The notes under the pieces: generated by a model
What the model saw: the letters and a program-made list of their open reading frames with translations, nothing else
Databases searched by the model: none
Told to the model about the DNA's origin: nothing
Shown here: in pieces, positions 1-6,598 of the stretch
How the letters are laid out: the number at the start of each line of letters is the position of its first letter
How positions within the stretch are numbered: position 1 is the first letter of the stretch
NCBI GenBank assembly: GCA_035651595.1
Contig: DASRFJ010000330.1
Coordinates: 1-9,952, forward strand
Direction: 5' to 3'
Source: JAFARZ01 sp035651595
GTDB taxonomy: Bacteria; Actinomycetota; Actinomycetes; Streptosporangiales; Streptosporangiaceae
DNA length: 9,952 nt
Position numbers and translations under genes: made by a program

Positions 1-20
1 GGCGGATCGGGCGGCGGGGG

Positions 21-1886
21 TCAGTCGTGGGAGCAGTGGGCGGCGGGCGGCGGCACGTCCAGGGTCGGGTTGCGGGGGAAGAAGCCGGTGGGCTTCAGCG
101 CAAATCCGCAGCGGGCAACGGGCATGACCGGCCAATCCTCGGGCCGCACGGTGTGCGTGGGGCCGAAGGTGTGCCACAGGACGATGTCCTGGCCGTCGAT
201 GTCCCGGTCGGCGGCGGTCCAGGCGGGCAGGCCCGCCCCACCCGGATGCTGGTTCACGAAGTCGCCGGCCGGGTAACGCTCGGCGTGGTCGTACCGCGTC
301 ACCCACAGGTGGCTGGTGGCGAACCCGGCCCGCCTGGTCAGCGGCGCGGACGGGTCGGCGAGCAGGACCGGGGCGGGCTCCGGGTAGAGCGTGTAGCCCA
401 CCGGCTGGCCATACCGGTTCAGGCTCTCCGGGTTGACCACCCGCCAGGTCCGGCCGCGGGTGGCATCGTTAACCCGAGCGGCGTGCGACTCGCGAGTCAA
501 CCGGGTGACCGTGTGCCCGATCGCGTTGCCATAGGGATTGGCAGGCCCGATCGGCAGGCCGTGCACGTCGACCTCTTCGACGGCGTTGGCAACCCCGTCG
601 ACCTGCATGTCCAGCCGCGCGCTGAACAGGTGCTGGTGCACCGGCGCGCCGAGTCCGGGTGCGACCTCGGTGGCGTACCCACCCGAGGTAAAAGAAGAGG
701 TGAACACCACGCCGGTCGCCTTGATCTCCAGCTCGATCGTGCCGTCGAGGTAGAAGTACCAGTAGAAGCCGTAGTCGTAGTTGCCGACGGTGGTGAAGAA
801 CGAGACGACCAGGCGGCGCTGGCGGCGAGACTGGGCGGAGCCGTTGAAGATGTCGGTGTGCTTCCAGAGGATGCCGAAGTCCTCCTCGTGGATGCAGATC
901 GCGTTGCGGATGACGCGCGGCTGCCCGTGCTCGTCCGTCACAACAGCGTCCAGGTAAGCAATCTCGCCGAGGCAGTCGCAGCCCAGCTCCAGCGAGTTGG
1001 CGTAGACACCGACCAGGAACTCGCCGGAATCGAAATACGTCTGCCAGTACCGGAACACCGGGTCGCCGTACGGCACGACCATCTCCGCGACGGACGCGCG
1101 GTAGATGAGCGGCCGTCCGGCGACGGAGATCTCGTGCAGGGTCAGGCCCTCGCGCGCGTCGAAGCCCACCCGGAGTTCCCAGTCCTGCCAGCGCAACAGG
1201 TTGCCATCCAGCACGAAGCTTGGCCCCTCCGGCTGGGTGATCTCGATCGGCTTCAGCGTGGTCCGGTGCGGCCCCCGCACCGACGGGTCGTCGTAGTCCC
1301 CCGACTCCACTGGCACCGGCGCGACGAACTCATCGTCGACGCGGAAGACCTTCTTCTCGATCAGGTCCACGTAGGCGGTGACGCCGTCGACCGGGTGCGC
1401 CCACGGCAGGTCGTGCTCGCGCGCCTGCACGAAGGCGAGCACCCGGACGAAACGGCGCTTTTCGCCGGAGCCGTCGGGCACCCCCATGGTGATCGGACAG
1501 GTGCGAATCTTGGTCACGTCGTTCAGCCCGCGCTTGGCCATCGCGGCGAGCCAGCCGGGGTCGGCCTTGGTGATGTCGTCCACCAGGGCGAACTCCGAGC
1601 CGACGATCGGCAGCTGGCCGTCCGATGATGGCTCCAGCGTCCTGACGCTGACCACGGCATTCGTACGAAGCGAGACGACGGCATCGACGGATTCGCCGGT
1701 CTCGGTGTTGAGCAGGAACGCGCGCAGCCGGCGGTCGGTCGCGTCGCCGGCCTGCACCGACGCCTTCGGCGGTTCCTCGAGCCCGTAGTAGGCGAACCGC
1801 ACCGGATCGCCGAGCCGCCCGGCCGCGGACAGGATGTCGCGGCCGGCCAGGTACTCCGCCTCGGTCGCCGGATCCAGCGGATGCAT
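21..1886 (-). CDS. Copper-containing primary amine oxidase (TPQ enzyme)
   Basis: Encodes 621 aa, close to the length of bacterial copper amine oxidases such as the Arthrobacter enzymes. The family oxidises R-CH2-NH2 to aldehyde, NH3 and H2O2. The active-site set is intact: catalytic-base Asp286 in YFDSGEF, the topaquinone precursor Tyr370 in TVGNYD, copper ligands His417 and His419 (HQH) and His578 in GPTHTVRPEDWPVMP. The GCDCLG block (about 302-307) and the C-terminal PRNPTLDVPP are also typical. No signal peptide is seen, so it is probably cytoplasmic. The start has AGGAG at 1900-1896, nine bases upstream and touching the permease stop codon, so it is the third gene of the operon, 13 bp after the permease. 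Substrate is inferred: phenylethylamine/tyramine-like amines are usual for this subgroup and fit the benzaldehyde-type dehydrogenase at the head of the operon, but aliphatic amines are not excluded. Confidence 0.96.
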   Translation of the reverse strand: MHPLDPATEAEYLAGRDILSAAGRLGDPVRFAYYGLEEPPKASVQAGDATDRRLRAFLLNTETGESVDAVVSLRTNAVVSVRTLEPSSDGQLPIVGSEFALVDDITKADPGWLAAMAKRGLNDVTKIRTCPITMGVPDGSGEKRRFVRVLAFVQAREHDLPWAHPVDGVTAYVDLIEKKVFRVDDEFVAPVPVESGDYDDPSVRGPHRTTLKPIEITQPEGPSFVLDGNLLRWQDWELRVGFDAREGLTLHEISVAGRPLIYRASVAEMVVPYGDPVFRYWQTYFDSGEFLVGVYANSLELGCDCLGEIAYLDAVVTDEHGQPRVIRNAICIHEEDFGILWKHTDIFNGSAQSRRQRRLVVSFFTTVGNYDYGFYWYFYLDGTIELEIKATGVVFTSSFTSGGYATEVAPGLGAPVHQHLFSARLDMQVDGVANAVEEVDVHGLPIGPANPYGNAIGHTVTRLTRESHAARVNDATRGRTWRVVNPESLNRYGQPVGYTLYPEPAPVLLADPSAPLTRRAGFATSHLWVTRYDHAERYPAGDFVNQHPGGAGLPAWTAADRDIDGQDIVLWHTFGPTHTVRPEDWPVMPVARCGFALKPTGFFPRNPTLDVPPPAAHCSHD

Positions 1887-1899
1887 AAGCGAAGACTCC

Positions 1900-3351
1900 T
1901 TACTCGTCGGCGATGATCGAGCCGACCCGGTCGCCCAGACCCGGGTCGCGCCTGGTGAGCATGATCGAGTAGAGCACCGACACCACCGCGATACCCAGCG
2001 CCAGGTACGGGAACCAGTCGAACGGATCGCCCTGGCCGGGCTTGCAGAGGTAGTAGAACGGGACGCCGATCGCGAGCATGCCGAGCACGGGCAGCACGGC
2101 GTGCTTCAGGACACTGAACTCGGCCGGGCGGTGCTTGCGGTAGTAGAACGGCAGCGCCAGGTTTGCCAGGAAATAGACGAACAGCACCAGGATCGTGCCC
2201 ATCGTCGCGGACTCGTTGTAGAAGGTCGTCGCGCTGAGCGCGCCGGTGCTGCCGCCGATCAGGTGGCCGACGGCCCAGCCAGCGATGATCAGCACGGCGA
2301 TGCCGACGAACGCGATGATCGCGTTGACCGGGGTGCGCCTGGCCGGGTGCACTTTGCCGATCCAGCGCGGCAGCAGGCCCTCCCGGCCGGCGTTGAACAG
2401 CAGCCGGCACTGGGAGTTCACCGCGGCGATGAGCACGCCGAGCGTGGAGGTCATGCCGGCCAGGTAGGCGAGGAAGGCGAGGAACGCCGCGACCCCGTGC
2501 GCGATCGAAATGAACGGGATGCCCGCGTTGCTCAGCGCGGTGCCGTTGTCGTGGAAGCCGATCACGGTGGAGAAGCCCAGGAACAGGTACGTGACGCCCA
2601 TCATCGCGATCGACAGGTAGACCGCGCGCGGCACGTTGCGGCGCGGGTCACCGGTCTCTTCGGCCAGCGCGGCCGAGTTCTCCCAGCCGATGAACAGGTA
2701 GATGGCCAGCGGGAAGCCGGCCGCCAGGCCGGTGAAGCCGTTCGTGATGTGGTGCGGGTTGAAGGGCGAGAGGCTGATGTGCCCGCCGTTGGTGGCCAGC
2801 GTCGCGATCGCGACGACGAGCAGGATCAGCAGCTCGAAGCCGAAGAAGAAGCCGGCCAGCTTGGTGGAGACCCCCACGCCGCGGAACATCATCACCATCG
2901 CGCCCGCGGTGAGGATGATCGAGAACACGACCCACGGCACGTTCCAGCCGAAGTAGTAGTTCAGGATCAGGGACAGGAAGCCGCCGGAGATCACCAGCAC
3001 CGACGAGATCGCGATGATGTACCCGGCGCCGGCCAGCAGCGCCGTGGTTACCGCGCTCCGCCCGCCGAACGCCTTGCCGACGAACGTGATGAAGCCGCCC
3101 GTCGACGGGTGCGCGCGGGAGAACTGCGCCAGCGTGTTACCGAGCAGCGCGATCGCGACGATGGCCGCGACGATCGTCAGCGGCGCGGCGATGCCCGCGG
3201 TCACCACGAGGAAGCCGTAGCTGAAGTAGAAGCTGTACGCCGGGCCGATGTTGGCCATCGTGGACGCGGAGATGTCGATCAGCCGCAGCGCGCCGCGGTG
3301 CAGCCGTTCGGGCGATTCGGGCGCCTTGGTCTCCGTGAACGGAACGCTCAT
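1900..3351 (-). CDS. APC-family amino acid/amine permease
   Basis: Encodes 483 aa with about 12 hydrophobic membrane segments spaced through its length. A conserved loop, GWENSAALAEETGDPRRNVP (about residues 223-242), is the amino acid-polyamine-organocation signature (E-S-aa-x-x-EET-x-dPrrniPrA). The soluble N-terminus is about 20 residues. It should import an amine or amino acid across the cytoplasmic membrane by proton or cation symport. It starts 10 bp after the aldehyde dehydrogenase stop, with AAGG at 3362-3359 overlapping that stop, and ends 13 bp before the amine oxidase. Its place between the two enzymes suggests that it carries the oxidase substrate. Family assignment is strong; the transported compound is inference only. 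Confidence 0.93.
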   Translation of the reverse strand: MSVPFTETKAPESPERLHRGALRLIDISASTMANIGPAYSFYFSYGFLVVTAGIAAPLTIVAAIVAIALLGNTLAQFSRAHPSTGGFITFVGKAFGGRSAVTTALLAGAGYIIAISSVLVISGGFLSLILNYYFGWNVPWVVFSIILTAGAMVMMFRGVGVSTKLAGFFFGFELLILLVVAIATLATNGGHISLSPFNPHHITNGFTGLAAGFPLAIYLFIGWENSAALAEETGDPRRNVPRAVYLSIAMMGVTYLFLGFSTVIGFHDNGTALSNAGIPFISIAHGVAAFLAFLAYLAGMTSTLGVLIAAVNSQCRLLFNAGREGLLPRWIGKVHPARRTPVNAIIAFVGIAVLIIAGWAVGHLIGGSTGALSATTFYNESATMGTILVLFVYFLANLALPFYYRKHRPAEFSVLKHAVLPVLGMLAIGVPFYYLCKPGQGDPFDWFPYLALGIAVVSVLYSIMLTRRDPGLGDRVGSIIADE

Positions 3352-3361
3352 ATGATCACCT

Positions 3362-4846
3362 TCAGTAGGGGTAGTGCACAGCGCCGGGGTTGACGGTGAG
3401 CCAGCGCCGTTCGGTGAACTCCTCCAGGTTGGCGTCGCCGCCGGACCTTCCGCCGAGCCCCGACTGTCCTATTCCGCCGAACGGAGCCAGTGCTTCGTCC
3501 TGTGGCGTGGCGTCGTTCACGTGCACCATGCCGGCCCGGAGTCGCCGGGCGACCTGGCTGCCCCGGAACAGGTCGGCGGTCAGGACCGAGTCGACAAGGC
3601 CGTAACCCGTGTCGTTGGCGAGCGCGACCGCTTCGTCGGCGTCCCTGACCACCGCGATGGGAGCGATGGGTGCGAAGATCTCCTCGGTCCACAGCTTTGA
3701 GTCCGAGCGTACGTTCGTCACCACGGTCGGCCGGAAGAACGGGCCGTCCGTGGTGCCGCCGGCCACGACGGTGGCGCCTTGGTCTACCGCGTCGGCCAGC
3801 AGGCGGGCGGCGCGGTCCAGCTGGCGCTGGTTGATCATCGGGCCGAGGCCGACGTCTTGCGTGACCGTGTTGCCTGTTGTGATCGCGTTCGCGCGCTTGG
3901 CCAGTCCTTCGGTGTAGGCATGCGCGATGTTTTCGGTCACGATGTGGCGGCCCGCGGTGATGCAGGTCTGGCCCTGGTAGTGGAAGCTCGACCAGGCACC
4001 GATCATCGTGGCCTGGTCCAGGTCGGCGTCGTCGAGGACGATCAGCGCGTTGTTGCCGCCGAGCTCCAGCGACACCTTTTTCAGCAGCCCGCCCGCGGTC
4101 TGCGCGATCTGCCTGCCGGTCGCGGTCGAGCCGGTGAAGTGGATCATCGCGATGTCCGGGTGGGTGACCAGGCGCTGGCCCACCTCGACGTCGCCGGGCA
4201 GTACCTGGAACAGGCCGGCCGGCAGCCCGGCGTCCGCGAACAGCGTCGCGATCGCGAGCCCGCCGGACAGCGGGGTCTCCGGCGACGGCTTGAGCAGCAC
4301 CGCGTTGCCCAGCGCAAGCGCGGGCGCGATCACCCGCATGCCGAGCACCAGCGGGAAGTTCCACGGCGTGATGACGCCGACCAGGCCGAGCGGGATTCGC
4401 TCGGACAGGGAGAGCCGCCCGGTGTGCGTGGTCGGCACGAGTTCGCCGGGCGAACGGGACGCCAGCGCGGCCGCCTCGATCAGTTCGCTGGTCGCGGCGC
4501 CGATCTCGTAGTCGGCCTTTCCGCCGATGCAGCCGGTCTCCCGCATGATGAGCTCGCGCAGCATCGTGGCCCGGTTGGAAAGCGCTGCCGCCGCGTTTCT
4601 GAGCACGTTGGCACGGTCCGCGAACGTGGTCTCCGCCCAGCCGGGCTGCGCTCTTCTCGCGCTGGCGGCCGCGGCGTCCACGTCGGACTCGCTGGCCTGG
4701 CCCGCGATGGCGAAGACCTCGCCGGACGCCTTGTCCCGCACGTCCAGCGTGCCTTTGTCGCGTGGCTTGCGGAACTCGCCATCGACGAAAACCGTCCCGT
4801 TCCACTGGACCGGTCCGGCCTGCTGCTCCTCGATCGACCCCACCAT
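3362..4846 (-). CDS. NAD(P)-dependent aldehyde dehydrogenase, benzaldehyde dehydrogenase type
   Basis: Encodes 494 aa, the full family length. Visible motifs are PWNFP (Asn163), the cofactor Lys186 in LLKPSPE, the FTGS turn (237-240), the general base Glu261 in SLELGGNN, the nucleophile Cys295 in HYQGQTCITAGRH, and EEIFAP (388-393). The GQTCITAGRH context and the GLGGRSGGDANLEEFTE tail resemble the benzaldehyde/vanillin dehydrogenase branch. The reaction is aldehyde to carboxylic acid with NAD(P)+. It is the first gene of the minus-strand operon and would take the aldehyde made by the amine oxidase. The start is chosen for AGGAAG at 4860-4855, eight bases upstream. A LacI-type operator lies 37 bp upstream of the start. 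The substrate could be aromatic or aliphatic. Confidence 0.95.
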   Translation of the reverse strand: MVGSIEEQQAGPVQWNGTVFVDGEFRKPRDKGTLDVRDKASGEVFAIAGQASESDVDAAAASARRAQPGWAETTFADRANVLRNAAAALSNRATMLRELIMRETGCIGGKADYEIGAATSELIEAAALASRSPGELVPTTHTGRLSLSERIPLGLVGVITPWNFPLVLGMRVIAPALALGNAVLLKPSPETPLSGGLAIATLFADAGLPAGLFQVLPGDVEVGQRLVTHPDIAMIHFTGSTATGRQIAQTAGGLLKKVSLELGGNNALIVLDDADLDQATMIGAWSSFHYQGQTCITAGRHIVTENIAHAYTEGLAKRANAITTGNTVTQDVGLGPMINQRQLDRAARLLADAVDQGATVVAGGTTDGPFFRPTVVTNVRSDSKLWTEEIFAPIAPIAVVRDADEAVALANDTGYGLVDSVLTADLFRGSQVARRLRAGMVHVNDATPQDEALAPFGGIGQSGLGGRSGGDANLEEFTERRWLTVNPGAVHYPY

Positions 4847-4883
4847 GCGCTCCGCTTCCTGGTCCGATGCTGTTTCTTATCGC

Positions 4884-4899
4884 TGGCAAGCGCTTTCCC
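4884..4899. promoter_or_regulatory. LacI/GalR-family operator, left copy
   Basis: TGGCAAGCGCTTTCCC is a near-perfect dyad around a central CG (4891-4892) with an AAGCGCTT core. It fits the LacI/GalR half-site pattern TGNNANCGNTNNCA apart from its last base. It stands 37 bp upstream of the aldehyde dehydrogenase start, within that gene's likely promoter. The same 16 bases, in the same orientation, recur at 5367-5382. The regulator is not encoded in the window. Confidence 0.75.
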
Positions 4900-4905
4900 G
4901 ATTTG

Positions 4906-4919
4906 TGCGAACGCTAACC
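4906..4919. promoter_or_regulatory. Possible weak second LacI-type site
   Basis: TGCGAACGCTAACC keeps seven of the eight fixed bases of TGNNANCGNTNNCA, but its two halves match poorly. Its centre (4912/4913) is 21 bp, two helical turns, from the centre of the strong operator at 4884-4899. That would allow two dimers to bind the same face of the helix. It may be chance. Confidence 0.3.
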
Positions 4920-4990
4920 CACTGCCGGCCCTCCGCGCAAGAGGCCAACGCCTGCAAGATCACCCGAGAGCGCGCCGCCCGACGGGACAG

Positions 4991-5028
4991 CGGCCGCCCG
5001 GCGGGTAAGCCGCCGCCCGGTGGGTAAG
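4991..5028. repeat. Two 19-bp direct repeats
   Basis: Two adjacent 19-bp copies (4991-5009 and 5010-5028) differ at two positions. Both end in the identical bases GGGTAAG, preceded by the shared core CCGCCCGG or a one-base variant. The repeat lies in the middle of the divergent spacer. No function is evident. Confidence 0.7.
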
Positions 5029-5044
5029 CGGGCGGGCGGATCGG

Positions 5045-5070
5045 CTCGATGGGCCTCGATGGGCCTCGAT
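5045..5070. repeat. 10-bp tandem repeat, 2.6 copies
   Basis: CTCGATGGGC occurs twice and is followed by CTCGAT, with no mismatches. The period is close to one helical turn. It directly precedes the long interrupted dyad at 5080-5143. Confidence 0.75.
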
Positions 5071-5079
5071 AGCGTGGCG

Positions 5080-5143
5080 GATTTCCCTTTCGTGGTAACG
5101 CGACCCTCGATTACGGGGGTCGATCCTCCACAAGGGGGAAATC
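5080..5143. other. 64-nt interrupted dyad, potential structured RNA or large operator
   Basis: The outer 16-nt arms (5080-5095 and 5128-5143) pair at 13 of 16 positions in DNA. In plus-strand RNA, 15 of 16 would pair if two G-U pairs are allowed. Inside are symmetrical 5-nt internal loops (5096-5100 and 5123-5127), a 6-bp CGACCC/GGGTCG stem (5101-5106 and 5117-5122) and a 10-nt loop (5107-5116). No U-tract follows, so it is not a standard terminator. It lies about 260 bp upstream of the plus-strand operon and about 230 bp upstream of the minus-strand operon, outside both expected transcripts. I do not recognise it as a known riboswitch. Confidence 0.5.
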
Positions 5144-5167
5144 GTCCACGTTGTTGGCGGGCCTGCC

Positions 5168-5181
5168 GATGCGCGCGCATC
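5168..5181. promoter_or_regulatory. 14-bp perfect palindrome
   Basis: GATGCGCGCGCATC is a perfect 14-bp palindrome in the spacer, 25 bp after the long dyad. It could be a dimeric regulator site. The alternating GC core also makes chance symmetry more likely in DNA of this composition. Confidence 0.3.
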
Positions 5182-5215
5182 CCGACAGCCGCACAGTGCA
5201 CTCCAGGCACAGACT

Positions 5216-5300
5216 GCGCACCCGTCGGCGACGCGGCGGCGCACCCGTCGGCGACGCGGGGGCGCACCCGTCAGCGACGCGGGGGCGCCCCCGCCGGCGG
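5216..5300. repeat. 23-bp tandem repeat, three copies plus a degenerate fourth
   Basis: Copies at 5216-5238, 5239-5261 and 5262-5284 are nearly identical. Copies 1 and 2 differ by one base, and copy 3 has one change (GTCGGCGAC to GTCAGCGAC). A degenerate partial fourth copy covers 5285-5300. Each full unit carries a small dyad, GTCG-N-CGAC or its variant. The 23-bp period is not a multiple of three, which argues against coding. The array ends about 37 bp before the -35 box of the oxidoreductase operon. Confidence 0.8.
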
Positions 5301-5336
5301 AGGACTTGCTCGGCCGCGCGCGCCGGTTGACGCCTC

Positions 5337-5366
5337 TTGACCGAGGGTTCTGGACCAGCCTACGCT
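5337..5366 (+). promoter_or_regulatory. Promoter of the oxidoreductase operon
   Basis: TTGACC (5337-5342), an 18-bp spacer and TACGCT (5361-5366) match the actinobacterial housekeeping sigma pattern. The -10 box is followed without a gap by the LacI-type operator at 5367-5382, so bound repressor would cover the expected start point near 5372. An overlapping alternative -35, TTGACG, lies at 5327-5332. Confidence 0.6.
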
Positions 5367-5382
5367 TGGCAAGCGCTTTCCC
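5367..5382. promoter_or_regulatory. LacI/GalR-family operator, right copy
   Basis: TGGCAAGCGCTTTCCC is identical over 16 bases to the site at 4884-4899. It sits directly after the predicted -10 hexamer and 19 bp before the start codon, the classical position for a repressor site. Its centre is 483 bp from the other copy. Confidence 0.8.
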
Positions 5383-5391
5383 AGGTCTGGC

Positions 5392-5396
5392 AGGAG
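5392..5396 (+). promoter_or_regulatory. Ribosome binding site that fixes the oxidoreductase start
   Basis: AGGAG lies five bases before the ATG at 5402. It selects this start over in-frame upstream options (the frame is open from 5306), which would run through the promoter and operator. Confidence 0.8.
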
Positions 5397-5401
5397 CATT
5401 C

Positions 5402-6598
5402 ATGACGCACAAGGTCATCAACGTCGCGATGAACGGTGTCACCGGCCGCATGGGCTACCGGCAGCACCTGGTCAGGTCGCTGCTCGCCATCCGGGAGCAG
5501 GGCGGCGTGCGGGCCGCCGACGGGGCCATGCTGATGCCCGAGCCGATCCTCGTCGGCCGGAGCGAGGAACGGCTGCGGGCGGTCGCGGCGCGGCACGGGC
5601 TCGACCGGTGGACCACCAGCCTGGACGAGGTGCTCGGCGACCCCGAGGTCGAGGTGTACTTCGACACGCAGGTCACCAGCGCCCGCGAGGCGAGCCTGCT
5701 GCGCGCGATCGAGGCGGGCAAGCACGTCTACACGGAGAAGCCGGTGGCCGAGTCGCTGGACGGCGCGCTCGCCCTCGCGCGGGCCGCGGCGGCGCACGGC
5801 ATCGTCAGCGGCGTGGTGCAGGACAAACTGTTCCTGCCCGGGATGGTCAAGCTGCGGCGGCTGGTCGGCGAGGGCTTCTTCGGCCGGGTGCTGTCGGTGC
5901 GGCTGGAGTTCGGCTACTGGGTGTTCGAGGGTGACGGGCCGCCGTCCCAGCGGCCGTCGTGGAACTACCGCAAGCAGGACGGCGGCGGAATCGTGCTGGA
6001 CATGTTCCCGCACTGGCAGTACCTGCTGGAAGACCTGTTCGGGCCGATCTCGGCGGTGTACGCGCGGAACGTCACGCACCTGCCGCGGCGCTGGGACGAA
6101 TCCGGCGAGCCGTATGAGGCGACCGCGGACGACGCGGTGTACGCGGTGGTGGAGTTCGGCAGCGGGGTGCTCGGCTCGGTGAACGCGTCCTGGGCGGTGC
6201 GGGTCAACCGGCGGGAACTGCTGGAGATCCAGGTGGACGGCACGCACGGCAGCGCGGTCGCCGGGCTGCGGAACTGCGCGGTGCAGCCGCGGGTGAACAC
6301 GCCCATGCCGGTGTGGAACCCGGACCTGCCGGACCCGATCGACTACCAGGCGCAGTGGCTCGACGTGCCGGATACCGAGGACTACGGCAACGGGTTCAAG
6401 GTCGAGTGGGAACTGTTCCTCGCGGCGGCCGCGGCCGGCACGCCGTTCCGCTGGGACCTGGCGGCGGGGGCACGCGGGGTGCTGCTGGCCGGGCTCGCGC
6501 AGCGCTCCTCGGACGAGGGGCGACGGATCGACGTGCCGGCTCCGGGAGGCGGGGCGGCTCCGGGGGGCGGGGCGGTTCCGGAGGGCGGGGCCGGATGA
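5402..6598 (+). CDS. Gfo/Idh/MocA-family oxidoreductase
   Basis: Encodes 398 aa from the ATG at 5402. The N-terminal Rossmann region has an atypical glycine motif, NGVTGRMG (11-18), in place of the usual GxGxxG. The family hallmark EKP is at 112-114 in YTEKPVAES. A second domain carries GGGIVLDMFPHW (about 194-205), where Asp200 and His204 resemble the substrate-binding/catalytic pair of the family. The family uses NAD(P) to oxidise or reduce hydroxyls of sugars, inositols and related compounds in the cytoplasm. The last 20 residues form a Gly/Pro-rich tail encoded by an 18-bp tandem repeat and are probably dispensable. It is the first gene of the operon and overlaps the next by 4 bp (ATGA). 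The position oxidised and the substrate cannot be read from the sequence. Confidence 0.92.
   Translation: MTHKVINVAMNGVTGRMGYRQHLVRSLLAIREQGGVRAADGAMLMPEPILVGRSEERLRAVAARHGLDRWTTSLDEVLGDPEVEVYFDTQVTSAREASLLRAIEAGKHVYTEKPVAESLDGALALARAAAAHGIVSGVVQDKLFLPGMVKLRRLVGEGFFGRVLSVRLEFGYWVFEGDGPPSQRPSWNYRKQDGGGIVLDMFPHWQYLLEDLFGPISAVYARNVTHLPRRWDESGEPYEATADDAVYAVVEFGSGVLGSVNASWAVRVNRRELLEIQVDGTHGSAVAGLRNCAVQPRVNTPMPVWNPDLPDPIDYQAQWLDVPDTEDYGNGFKVEWELFLAAAAAGTPFRWDLAAGARGVLLAGLAQRSSDEGRRIDVPAPGGGAAPGGGAVPEGGAG
6539..6592 (+). repeat. 18-bp tandem repeat, three copies, in frame in the 3' end of a CDS
   Basis: Three adjacent 18-bp units (6539-6556, 6557-6574 and 6575-6592) are related to GCTCCGGGAGGCGGGGCG. 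They encode the six-residue repeat A-P-G-G-G-A, with the third unit diverged. The third unit supplies GGAGGG (6580-6585), the likely ribosome binding site of the next gene. Confidence 0.85.

Larger units (their letters stand above)
4847..5401. other. Structured, non-coding divergent intergenic region
   Basis: This 555-bp spacer lies between two divergent operons. Open frames exist on both strands, but they consist of tandem repeats and low-complexity Arg/Ala/Pro/Gly sequence, lack ribosome binding sites and resemble no family, so I call no gene. It holds a LacI-type operator at each end, a promoter at the right end, three short tandem repeats, a 64-nt interrupted dyad and a 14-bp palindrome, each listed separately. 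An unusually long spacer in an otherwise compact window suggests regulatory use. Confidence 0.75.

Noticed and set aside
27..1628. Plus-strand open frame (533 codons) opposite the amine oxidase
   Set aside because: Shadow frame; no recognisable domain, whereas the minus-strand product has all catalytic residues of a copper amine oxidase.
1834..3393. Long plus-strand open frame (519 codons) across the permease
   Set aside because: Antisense shadow caused by high GC; its translation is a low-complexity Arg/Asp/Glu/His-rich string without a family signature, while the minus strand encodes an intact APC permease.
5216..5300. CRISPR array
   Set aside because: The 23-bp units are directly adjacent with no spacers, and no cas gene is present.
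5020..5340. Plus-strand frame of 106 codons in the divergent spacer
   Set aside because: Composed largely of repeat sequence whose 23-bp period breaks the frame; no start signal.
5306..5401. N-terminal extension of the Gfo/Idh oxidoreductase
   Set aside because: The extra 32 codons cover the promoter and operator; AGGAG five bases before 5402 and the Rossmann strand beginning right after it support the later start.
4960..5451. Minus-strand frame of 163 codons in the divergent spacer
   Set aside because: It crosses tandem repeats, the dyad and the predicted promoter and operator, has no credible ribosome binding site and resembles nothing known.
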